Source: CAYMRB01 sp964392615 (GTDB lineage: Bacteria > Planctomycetota > UBA8108). Taken from it: a DNA stretch of 14,504 nt. Location of the stretch: assembly GCA_964392615.1 (NCBI GenBank), contig CAYMRB010000259.1:1-14504 (forward strand), given 5' to 3'. The notes under the pieces were generated by a model, which worked only from the letters and a program-made list of their open reading frames with translations, was not told where the DNA came from and ran no database searches. Below are positions 7,001 to 13,032 of the stretch, in pieces; the first letter of the stretch is position 1, and every line of letters begins with the position of its first letter. The position numbers were made by a program, and so were the translations under genes.

Positions 7001-8092
7001 TGGACACTCGAGCTGCCCGTCAGCGACTTCGCGGCTGACGTGATTCCCGTCGTCGAGTTCCGGCTCGCGTCCGGGTCGACGGTCGGCGATGTCGTGTTTG
7101 CAGATGCGGATCCCGACGAGATCGCGACGGAGCCTCCTTCCGGCTACTATGCCGTGCGCGTGGACCAGGACGTGCTCTTGGCGGGCGACGGGGGCACCGT
7201 CGGCGTCGGGGTCGTGATCGAGGATCGCTGCGGGCGCCGCACGGACTTCTGCGCGGACGACGAGAGCGAGCTCTGCTTCTGGATCGACGGGCCGACGGCG
7301 TCGCTTCCCGCCATACGCATCGGCGAGATGAACCGCAGCTTCCCCGTGCCGGGCGGCGATCCGGGCGCGCCGCGGCGCTGGATCGAGCTGCACAACGAGT
7401 CGGACGACGACGTCAGCCTCGGCAGCGCGTCGCTCACGAACGACCTGCAGGACCCGTGGCGCGCCGTGCTCCCGGGCGCGGTCGTTCCCGCTCGCGGCGC
7501 GCTCCTCGTCCTGACCGACGGTGGGGCGGCGCTCGACGGACCCGGCGCACCGCCGCACGTGGTCGTCGACCTCGACTGGTTGCCGGTGGAGGGCGCGCGG
7601 TGCGGATTCGATCCCGACAGCCCCGACGACTCGCCGGCCGCGATCGGGCTGTGGCTCCTCGACATCGTGAGCGGCTGCCCGACGGACGCGATCGTCCCGG
7701 GGGCCGGGGTCACTTTCCCGAACCCGGACTGCGACGACGGTACGTCACTCGGCTACGACGCCGACGCGGGGACCTTCGTCGCGCTCGACGCGCCGACCCC
7801 CGGGACCGTCGGTGACGCTCCGCCTCCCGTGGCGTTCGTGCGCGGCGACTCGGACGACGACACGCGGCTGACACTCAACGACGCGGTCAGCATGCTCCGC
7901 TACCTCTTCGGCGGCGGCGACGCGCACCCGTGTCTCGACGCGCACGATGCCGACGACTCCGGCATCCTGACGGTCGCGGATCCGGTGCTCGTGCTGAACC
8001 ACCTCTTCCGGCGCGGGCCGGCGCCGACGCCGCCGTACCCCGATCCGGGCGTCGATCCGACCGCGGACGAGCTCCGCTGCGACCCGCGCTGA
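4064..8092 (+). CDS. secreted lipoprotein-like protein, 4 lamin-tail domains + dockerin-like end
   Basis: 1342 residues. An Ala/Leu/Val-rich N-terminal segment (1-23) ends in A-S-G-C at 21-24, a plausible lipobox, so Cys24 may be lipidated. Four regions have the lamin-tail (LTD) pattern: I-x-E/NE near the start, then D-W/Y-x-E-I/L-x-N, then an L-x-G/S strand and a final strand. They are about 32-241, 420-640, 796-943 and 1083-1249. Between them are Ig-like stretches (about 665-788 and 962-1070). LTD1 is split by an Ala/Gln-rich helical insertion (about 114-173). The C-terminus (1258-1342) has two dockerin-like calcium loops, with ligand-type residues D1262/D1264/D1266/D1273 and D1295/D1297/S1299/D1306, and a Pro-rich end. 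Many Cys pairs fit an oxidised, extracytoplasmic location. GAGGAAA (4048-4054) stands 9 bases before the ATG. No catalytic domain is seen; a surface binding or structural role is likely but unproven. It is divergent from kdsD and is followed by a terminator. Confidence 0.85.
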   Translation: MLSSRPHLAAAAAVLIVLSAASGCERTRPGAAILVINEVMARNGDFLHKDYPALPADARVPLDWAEIYNPSDAPITLAGYSLSDNPDRPRRYEFPGNLVIAPRSFVVVSFATDADRAQIAAQQDAAQLEYDAAQAALVTAEANLAQYPVRGVAGVEAAQAALDLAEAFLTEVLEFRFGGLHADFGLSGSQDTLYLFANGHIASEARIFNLPEDASNGRSPDGGADYGIQVAPTPGDPNGAIGLAPRFPVGGEPLAALCVDEGEPIPIDFTIVQDAAAQLPFVRLRYVVTQCHETGIHNDTTRVEGHPSNCDERFDGGPGDPPAFIPVDPLPGIEEAEILPPVQMASCAEFSTVDDIDAVDPDCEVAVAISGGLRSTRTLHYRAFLPAMAAGENVQWRLEIADELGEQIWCRCYTYRIGCVPLVISEYQPRNASTMLFVCETCIDVERVRTPDWLEIHNYGSEPIDLASFGLAGRNAFRRAVIGGWSFFDDTRAGDPGGVNDGVAGDSDYTVIGPGECRLILADGDGGTERRIYRRLVDGVPDMSCRYYSARFSLTPARDGEPDEFALVYRTSNGPIVLDRAILDFSRYASERGLDSQADTFLVDRAAARFPLTDHPDAQTPADRYPPFALTPGTVTDCPTPAPCRGSGLDCENRLDCDRFPAVFLDAMTFAVVDAAEAWRRCPQADESVRVTAWAAVDPRFGFDAELVYTTAAGEVTLGRGDPGVVFEIDPSRADEAPPGRDVYRLEFTIPPQPAGTVTFEVRLRDGDDRPWTALSSVASEMLSFTYASGTEPLVEGPRLNEVLPRSNTLPDYVELTFPADAETDVLALDGYYLSAEADATSAVSRPRRWPLPAGAQVERGGYLVLVFGSDEAAVDGAVSVSSEGLDDEAQTLYLIGPDAAGNCVVDRMTYDVAGDPRLSPAVGYVCDAPGIVRAPASPGADNVLPTLPDSVWRSGNDACRTTVSATLFVQETFLARAGWTLELPVSDFAADVIPVVEFRLASGSTVGDVVFADADPDEIATEPPSGYYAVRVDQDVLLAGDGGTVGVGVVIEDRCGRRTDFCADDESELCFWIDGPTASLPAIRIGEMNRSFPVPGGDPGAPRRWIELHNESDDDVSLGSASLTNDLQDPWRAVLPGAVVPARGALLVLTDGGAALDGPGAPPHVVVDLDWLPVEGARCGFDPDSPDDSPAAIGLWLLDIVSGCPTDAIVPGAGVTFPNPDCDDGTSLGYDADAGTFVALDAPTPGTVGDAPPPVAFVRGDSDDDTRLTLNDAVSMLRYLFGGGDAHPCLDAHDADDSGILTVADPVLVLNHLFRRGPAPTPPYPDPGVDPTADELRCDPR

Positions 8093-8111
8093 CGCGCTGT
8101 GCGCGCTTTTT
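8093..8111 (+). terminator. intrinsic terminator after the lamin-tail gene
   Basis: CGCGC (8093-8097), loop TGT, GCGCG (8101-8105), one C, then TTTTT (8107-8111). The stem is short (5 base pairs) but all G-C, and the T run follows directly. It starts one base after the stop codon. Confidence 0.6.
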
Positions 8112-8164
8112 GCTTCCGCCGGGGGTTCCGGGTCCGGTAATCTTCTGGCTCGAAGCGAGGAAGG

Positions 8165-8263
8165 ATGGGGCAACCATTTCGGCCTGCGGCCTCCGCGCCG
8201 CTGTGCCGTGTCAACCGGCCGAACGGAAGGTTCGGCGTGGTTCTGCCGATATCGACGACATGA
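8165..8263 (+). CDS. 32-residue leader ORF coupled to the porin (ATGA overlap)
   Basis: ATG at 8165-8167 opens 32 codons ending at TGA 8261-8263. That stop overlaps the porin start codon (ATG 8260-8262) as ATGA, a classic arrangement for translational coupling. GAGG (8157-8160) lies 4 bases upstream within GAGGAAGG, while the porin ATG has no Shine-Dalgarno of its own. The peptide begins MGQPFRPAASAPLCRVN and ends VLPISTT; I recognise no family and it has no signal peptide. A 7-base-pair hairpin lies inside the ORF (8218-8236). It may be a regulatory leader peptide or chance; codon use is too short to judge. Confidence 0.4.
   Translation: MGQPFRPAASAPLCRVNRPNGRFGVVLPISTT
8218..8236 (+). promoter_or_regulatory. 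hairpin in the porin leader
   Basis: GCCGAAC (8218-8224) and GTTCGGC (8230-8236) form a perfect 7-base-pair stem with loop GGAAG, 23 bases before the porin ATG. Two weaker hairpins precede it: ATGG/CCAT (8165-8168/8174-8177) and GGCC/GGCC (8181-8184/8188-8191). The first would cover the start codon of the leader ORF. No T run follows, so a role in translation is more likely than termination. Confidence 0.5.
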
Positions 8264-9846
8264 AAGCCCCTCAAGCCTCTGCCGCCCGTGCCCGGTTCAT
8301 CGTCGGGCTGTTGCTCGCGCCACTCTCTCTTCTGTGCCCGGTCGCCACGACGATCGTCGCCCAGGGCCTCTCGTCGCCCGCAGAGCGTATCGACGCGCTC
8401 GAACAGCGCGCCGCCGAACAGGACGCGCGCCTGAATGCTCTCGAGGGCGGTGGGAAAAAGAAGAAGAAGAAGGACGACGACGACAAGAAGAAGGACGACT
8501 TCGCGGACGGCATCCTGACCGTCGGTGGGGTCGAGCTGCGCCTCGGCGGCAAGGCCGAGTTCAACTTTATCAACACCGAGGACGACACCTTCGCGCCCCT
8601 CGGGGCCGCCGGCGCGACCGACGAGGCCGATCCGCGGCTGAACCTGCAGCGGTTTCGCCTCGAGCCCGACCTTCAGCTGAACCGCTGGATCTCGCTGCGC
8701 GGCCAGCTCGACTTCGAGCCGACCGGCGGCGACACGATCCTGAAGGAGCTCGTCGCACGGCACGATGTGCGCCCGGCCTGGTGGTTCCGGTCGCGATTCC
8801 AGATCGGTCTCGACGACCGCTTCGTCCGGCCGGCACGTCGAACCAAGTCGTACCCGCTCATCGGCAATGCGTTCTGGCGCGACGAGTCGGTCGCGCTGAC
8901 GTGGAAGCTGTCGTTCGGCGACCCGGAGGGCGCGGTCGCGGCGCAGGACGAGGGCTCGCGGGGCGGCAGCGCGTCGGCCGGGAGCGCCGGGACGGACTCG
9001 TTCGACGAGGAGTTCGATCCGGGCGGCGCGTCGTCGAATGTCGTCGAGGGCGGGACCGCGCCGTCGCCGTTCGACTTCTTCTCGAATTGGGGCGAGATCA
9101 GCGTCATCCTCTCGCTCGGCCAGGGCTACGAGCTCGGCAACAACGAGGTCGGCTTCGACGGGGCGGTGTTCAACGATCTGGTGCAGGACGACCGCGAGCT
9201 CGAGAACGACCTCGCGCTGCGGGAGATCGGCGTCGGCATCGGTTATCGCCGCGGCTTCCAGCAGTGGGGGCGGCTCGGCCTGTCGGGGTTCTACTACAAC
9301 GACGAGCTGCGCAACACGTCGATCGCGTTCCTTCAGGGCGCGCAGATGACCAATCGCAACATCGTGACCGGCCTGCCCGTGTCGGGATATGGCAACTCGA
9401 ACGACGACGCGAGCCATCGATTCGGGTTCACCGCCGAGTGGTTCCTCCCGGCGTCGACCCTGCTCGACGGCGTCCTGGAGACGCGCAAGCGCGACGGATT
9501 TCGGCTGCTCGGCCAGTACATCTGCGCGGAAGACGGCGACCTGGAGCGGGACGGGTGGTTCGTCCAGGCGTCGTATCGCGTGTCCTTCGGAAAGCTCTTG
9601 TTCGACCGCTACTTCCGGAGCGTCGAGCCGGTCGTCCGCTACGGCGTGCTGAACGTCGATGTCCCCCTGGGGCCTGCGGCGAACCTGCCGGGGACCTGGG
9701 ACCGTGAGGCGCTTCTCGTCGGGGCGATCGTCGAGGTGACCGGCGACGTCTGGCTCAAGCTCGAGTACGCGTTCCACGACGAAGACACCGGCGCCGGATC
9801 GATCGCCAACGACGAGCTGATGGTGCAGCTCTTGTTGAGGTTCTGA
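8260..9846 (+). CDS. outer-membrane porin, Porin_O_P (OprO/OprP)-like
   Basis: 528 residues. A signal peptide (about 1-34: basic start, hydrophobic FIVGLLLAPLSLLCPVA, cleavage likely after IVA) is followed by a heptad-like coiled coil (about 40-62, AERIDALEQRAAEQDARL). A Lys/Asp block (66-80) leads to the barrel (about 83-528). The barrel shows alternating amphipathic strands, RFRLEPDLQLNRWISLRGQL (131-150), typical of the phosphate-selective porin O/P family, a C-terminal motif ending LLLRF and a final Phe528, the signal for the outer-membrane assembly machine. Residues about 225-270 form a Gly/Ser/Asp-rich loop insertion. The ATG at 8260 is chosen because it starts the signal peptide; the frame extends upstream to 7930 but overlaps the previous gene. 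The substrate cannot be read from sequence: members of this family pass phosphate or other anions, and a polyphosphate polymerase gene follows, which is suggestive only. Confidence 0.82.
   Translation: MKAPQASAARARFIVGLLLAPLSLLCPVATTIVAQGLSSPAERIDALEQRAAEQDARLNALEGGGKKKKKKDDDDKKKDDFADGILTVGGVELRLGGKAEFNFINTEDDTFAPLGAAGATDEADPRLNLQRFRLEPDLQLNRWISLRGQLDFEPTGGDTILKELVARHDVRPAWWFRSRFQIGLDDRFVRPARRTKSYPLIGNAFWRDESVALTWKLSFGDPEGAVAAQDEGSRGGSASAGSAGTDSFDEEFDPGGASSNVVEGGTAPSPFDFFSNWGEISVILSLGQGYELGNNEVGFDGAVFNDLVQDDRELENDLALREIGVGIGYRRGFQQWGRLGLSGFYYNDELRNTSIAFLQGAQMTNRNIVTGLPVSGYGNSNDDASHRFGFTAEWFLPASTLLDGVLETRKRDGFRLLGQYICAEDGDLERDGWFVQASYRVSFGKLLFDRYFRSVEPVVRYGVLNVDVPLGPAANLPGTWDREALLVGAIVEVTGDVWLKLEYAFHDEDTGAGSIANDELMVQLLLRF
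8447..8501 (+). repeat. Gly-Lys/Asp low-complexity block in the porin
   Basis: An AAG/AAA- and GAC-rich stretch encodes GG, then six Lys, four Asp, three Lys and two Asp (porin residues about 63-80), separating the coiled coil from the barrel. It is a short repeat tract that could change length by slippage in whole codons. Confidence 0.7.
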
Positions 9847-10227
9847 GAGGCCCGCCCGCAGCGGTCCGCAAGCGCTCGAGCCGAGCCCGCATAGCTTGAC
9901 AGAGGCGCGATCGAGTGCTAACCTCGGCAGCGTCCTAATGCGTTAGCCTGTAGAGTCTTAAACTCCTGGCAGGCGGACGTGAAGAGCGAGGCCCGGCCTG
10001 TGCCCTCGGTCGTCGGAGCATCACCCCACGCACCGGTGTGGCGCGGGTTTTTTCCGAATGTTTTTTTTCTTTCACGGGAGAGCTGGTCCGTTTCGGATGA
10101 CGGCCTCAAGATCCGAACATTCCGTGACCGAGCCCCTCCAACCTCGACTCCCGGCGCCCGAATCCCCCGTGTTCGACGGTACACGGCCGCGACCGGAAGG
10201 AAGCCGACACTGCCCGGAAGGAGCGCC
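9847..10227 (+). other. 381-base gap: promoter and long T-rich leader
   Basis: Besides the promoter at 9896-9924, the leader carries two T runs unusual for this GC-rich DNA: T6 at 10048-10053 and T8 at 10061-10068. A small hairpin CCACGC-ACCG-GTGTGG (10026-10041) lies just before the first run, so attenuation is possible though the stem is six bases away from it. A frame open from GTG 9979 joins the VTC gene in phase, but its 83 extra residues are Arg/Pro-rich, contain the T-run codons and resemble no part of the family. Confidence 0.5.
9896..9924 (+). promoter_or_regulatory. sigma70-type promoter of the VTC-kinase operon
   Basis: A perfect TTGACA (9896-9901), a 17-base spacer and TAACCT (9919-9924, matching the T, A and final T of TATAAT). 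Transcription would start near 9931. An inverted repeat GCTAAC (9917-9922) / GTTAGC (9942-9947), with a near-palindrome CTAATGCGTTAG at 9935-9946 inside and overlapping it, straddles the -10 and start site and could be an operator. Confidence 0.6.
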
Positions 10228-11232
10228 GTGTTCCCGCTAGAGTCAGGCGCCAGCCTCGAGTTCGACGGCCGGGATCGAGTCGGCGGCAAGAGCTCCCTCT
10301 TCATCCGGCGAAACGAAGAGAAGTACGAGCTCGGCGTCGCCGCGGCGATGTTCCTACGGGACGAGATCGCGGCCCACTTGCCCCTTTTCGAGTACCGAGC
10401 GGGCTATCCGTACACGCTCGTCACGACCGTGTACTTCGACACCGAGGACAAGCTCCTGTACCGCCGGGCGGCGCGCTCGTTCGACGACAACCAGAAGATC
10501 CGCCTGAAGGAATACTTCTACCAGCAGCGCGGAGGCGGCGAGGGATATCTGACGTCGCCGCATTGCTTCGTCGAGCTCAAGGAGCGGCGCCAGGGCACCG
10601 TCTACAAGAGGCGCATCGCGATCCCGAGGTGCCATCTACGGGAGTTCTTCCGCGGCGAGGACGTGTGGCCGATCGTCGAGAGCGCGTCCGAGCTCTTCGG
10701 TGCGCGCGGCTGCGTCCGCACGGCCTACGGCGACTTGCGGGAGTTTCTCGGACTGCGTCGGGTCACGCCGGCGTCGGCCATCAACTACCGCCGATTGGTC
10801 TACCAGCTTGACCAGGAGCGACTGCGCGTCACGTTCGACGACCGCATCGCGTCGTACCCGCCGTCGCCTGAATGGCGGCTGGATTCGCGTCCGACCGGCG
10901 AGAATGGCAGCTCCCCCAACGGCTTCGGCACCCCGCCCTGGAACGACGCCTTGACTCCTGAGGCTCTCGGGTGTCCCATCCGCACCTACGACAAGGTGAT
11001 CGTCGAGATCAAGTGCACCGACGAAGAATACCCGGCGTGGCTGCAGCGGGCGCTGCGAAACCACTCCTCGCGTCAGGTCTCCAAGTTCACGTCGAGCGTC
11101 AGCTCGGTCGTGCGCCGCGAGTGGCTCGACTCGAGACGGGACGGTCGTTCGGTCCACAGGACTCGACTAAGTCCGGGGAAGGGTTCTCCTTCGGACGACA
11201 CCGAGTTTCTCACGCAGGTGACCGACAACTGA
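10228..11232 (+). CDS. VTC-domain polyphosphate polymerase
   Basis: 334 residues from GTG 10228. The VTC domain (Vtc4-like) makes polyphosphate from ATP in a tunnel lined with basic residues. Its landmarks are present in order: RRNEEKYEL (27-35), TTVYFDT (66-72), IRLKEY (91-96), FVELKER (114-120), VYKRRI (125-130), INYRRLVYQ (185-193), RVTFDDRI (200-207), VIVEIKC (257-263, with the metal-binding Glu260) and SKFTSSV (285-291). These correspond to the basic and acidic catalytic positions known from yeast Vtc4. There is no SPX domain and no membrane segment, so it is probably soluble. I chose GTG 10228 because GGAAGGAG (10216-10223) lies 4 bases upstream and the family fold begins soon after; GTG 9979 is an in-frame alternative. 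An insertion (about 211-245, Pro/Gly/Asn-rich) and a 35-residue Ser/Arg/Asp tail are extra. It is 13 bases upstream of the TMK-like gene, so they form one operon. Confidence 0.85.
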   Translation: MFPLESGASLEFDGRDRVGGKSSLFIRRNEEKYELGVAAAMFLRDEIAAHLPLFEYRAGYPYTLVTTVYFDTEDKLLYRRAARSFDDNQKIRLKEYFYQQRGGGEGYLTSPHCFVELKERRQGTVYKRRIAIPRCHLREFFRGEDVWPIVESASELFGARGCVRTAYGDLREFLGLRRVTPASAINYRRLVYQLDQERLRVTFDDRIASYPPSPEWRLDSRPTGENGSSPNGFGTPPWNDALTPEALGCPIRTYDKVIVEIKCTDEEYPAWLQRALRNHSSRQVSKFTSSVSSVVRREWLDSRRDGRSVHRTRLSPGKGSPSDDTEFLTQVTDN

Positions 11233-11245
11233 GAGATAGACGCCC

Positions 11246-13021
11246 ATGACCGACGGCGCTCCTCCGCCAGTCTTCATCGATTTCGAGGGCATCGATGGAA
11301 GCGGCAAGACCACATTGTCTAATCGATTGGCGGAGTATCTGAAGGAGCACGGCATTCCCGTCCATCACGCTCGTGACAAGGGCGTGTTCCGGTCGGAGAT
11401 CTCCAAGGCGATCCGCACGTTGACGCGGGACCCGCGCTTCTTGCGTATGTCGGACGTCACTGAGTTCCTGCTCTACGTGGCGCGAGACACGCAGATGATC
11501 GACGAGTACATCCGGCCGAAGCTCGAGCCGGGGCACCTCGTGTTCTGCGACCGCTACCTCTACAGTGCGATCACCCACTCGCACCACGCGCGCGGCCTGG
11601 ACCGCGACAACGTCAATGCGGTTCTCGAGGTCGCCGCTCGCGGGTTGTGGCCCGATCTCGTCATCTACTGCGACGTCGATCCGCTCACGTCGCGGGTCCG
11701 CAAAAAGATCCAGAAGGTCAAAGACAGGAACCGCCCGATCGGCGACTTCGGCCGCAAGGGGCTGATGGGCATCGGCTTTCGCGAGGAGATGCGTAAGGGC
11801 TTCCTGCGTCTCGCCGACGAAGATCCCGAGCGCTGGCTGGTTATCGATAACGCGAATTCGACGATCGAGCAATCGCTCCAGCGTATCTTCCAGCGCGTGC
11901 GCGACGTCCTGCGGGCCAAGGGCTATCCCGAGATTCCCGATCCGCGCTGGGCCGACCCGGGCGAGCTGACCGTCGGTCCCGGTGACAAGCGTCCGCTGAC
12001 CGAGTTCGCCAAGCGGACTCGCGCGATCTGCGAGATCCCGGATCGCATGGAGCGGGGCGCGGCGGTGACGAAGCTCTTCTACGAGGAGCTGGATCGGATG
12101 GTGGAAGATCGCGCCGCATTCACCGCATTGTTTTCGTCCGGTCTCGACACGCCGGAGGCGCACGCTCTGCGCGAGAAGGTGATCGATAGCGAGCCGTCGA
12201 TGGTCGCGAACGGTCTGCGCGGTCTGCGCTCCGAGGAGTCTTTGACGTTCCGCGAGCGCCTGGTGGATCGGGAGCCGGTCCACGTCGCCCGGAGCCTCTC
12301 TGGCATGATGCAGCATCCGCGCGCGATCGCGCTGCGTGAGAAGCTCGCGGACGTCGTGCCGGAGTACGTCGCGATCGCGATCAAGGGCAGCGACAGCGAT
12401 CACGCGTGGTCGCTGCGCGAGCGGATCCGCAAGGCCGCGCGGCGCGAGGTGCTTCTCAGCGTGCGCGGGATCGATACCGACCGCGCCTGGGAGCTGCGCG
12501 AGAAGCGTGCGAAGAGGCAATTCTTCACCGCGTTCCTCGAGAGCCTGGCCGGCATCGACACCGACCGTGCCTGGCAGTGGCGGGATCGGTTGTCGGGCGA
12601 GTACCTGCCGTGGGTCATCCTGAGCCTCGGCGGGCTCGACTCCGAGCGCGCGTGGGACATGCGCCTCGAGCACGTCGTGCGAGCGCCGAAACTCGTCGTC
12701 AAGACGATCGGACGATCGAGTGACCCGCGAGCGTGGAAGCTGCGCGAGTCGGCGAAGTACTACGCCAAGGAAGTGCTCGACTCGCTCAGCGGGCTCGACA
12801 GCGGCGACGCGTGGCGACTCCGACTGGACCTGCGCGAGAAGTGGCCGAATACGACGGTTTCGAGCCTCGGAGCCGGCAATCAGTCCGAGCGCGCGTGGAA
12901 GTTCCGCTGGGAGCTGATGGAGGAGAACCCCGACAACCATCTCCTCATGAAGCACCTGATCAAGGCGGACCTGCGGGCGCGGTCGGAGCACGACGCGGAC
13001 GAGGAGTTCGACTTCACCTGA
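11246..13021 (+). CDS. thymidylate-kinase-like protein with ten 27-residue tandem repeats
   Basis: 591 residues. Residues about 8-226 are a dTMP-kinase-type P-loop fold: FEGIDGSGKTT (13-23, Walker A), the DRY motif in FCDRYLYSAITH (100-111), PDLVIYCDVDP (136-146), a LID-like stretch VRKKIQKVKDRNRP (151-164) and PERWLVID (194-201). Thymidylate kinases are about 200-215 residues; here 365 more follow. The usual REPGG substrate motif is replaced by ARDKG (42-46), so the substrate may not be dTMP. Residues 299-571 hold ten tandem repeats with starts 299, 326, 353, 381, 408, 436, 463, 490, 516 and 543 and the pattern G-L/I-D-S/T-x-R-A-W-x-L-R-E..., helical and HEAT-like in feel but of shorter period (26-28). 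A linker (227-298) and an acidic tail (about 581-591) flank them. GAGAG (11231-11235) precedes the ATG. It is co-transcribed with the VTC polymerase and converges on the HEAT gene 11 bases away. Alternative: a housekeeping tmk with an odd tail, which I think less likely. Confidence 0.83.
   Translation: MTDGAPPPVFIDFEGIDGSGKTTLSNRLAEYLKEHGIPVHHARDKGVFRSEISKAIRTLTRDPRFLRMSDVTEFLLYVARDTQMIDEYIRPKLEPGHLVFCDRYLYSAITHSHHARGLDRDNVNAVLEVAARGLWPDLVIYCDVDPLTSRVRKKIQKVKDRNRPIGDFGRKGLMGIGFREEMRKGFLRLADEDPERWLVIDNANSTIEQSLQRIFQRVRDVLRAKGYPEIPDPRWADPGELTVGPGDKRPLTEFAKRTRAICEIPDRMERGAAVTKLFYEELDRMVEDRAAFTALFSSGLDTPEAHALREKVIDSEPSMVANGLRGLRSEESLTFRERLVDREPVHVARSLSGMMQHPRAIALREKLADVVPEYVAIAIKGSDSDHAWSLRERIRKAARREVLLSVRGIDTDRAWELREKRAKRQFFTAFLESLAGIDTDRAWQWRDRLSGEYLPWVILSLGGLDSERAWDMRLEHVVRAPKLVVKTIGRSSDPRAWKLRESAKYYAKEVLDSLSGLDSGDAWRLRLDLREKWPNTTVSSLGAGNQSERAWKFRWELMEENPDNHLLMKHLIKADLRARSEHDADEEFDFT
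12140..12958 (+). repeat. ten protein-coding tandem repeats of 78-84 bp
   Basis: The DNA coding for residues 299-571 of the TMK-like protein. Units are 26-28 codons. The motif [G][LI]D[ST]xRAWxLR is clearest in units 4-9 (381-542), with GIDTDRAW occurring twice in a row (408 and 436); units 1-3 and 10 are degenerate. Repeats diverge at DNA level, so they are an old, selected scaffold and not a recent expansion. Confidence 0.85.
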
Positions 13022-13032
13022 GCTGAGAGTCG

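Noticed and set aside
7900..9777. A 625-residue open frame on the minus strand across the porin
   Set aside because: It is antisense to a gene with signal peptide, barrel strands and terminal Phe, and its composition is Arg/Glu/Ala noise.
9979..10227. N-terminal extension of the VTC protein from GTG 9979
   Set aside because: The 83 extra residues are Arg/Pro-rich, include codons from T runs and precede a better start with GGAAGGAG; kept only as an alternative.
10058..10240. A 60-residue ORF in the leader of the VTC gene overlapping its start
   Set aside because: Its N-terminus is coded by the T8 run, there is no ribosome site and no recognisable sequence; less convincing than the porin leader ORF.
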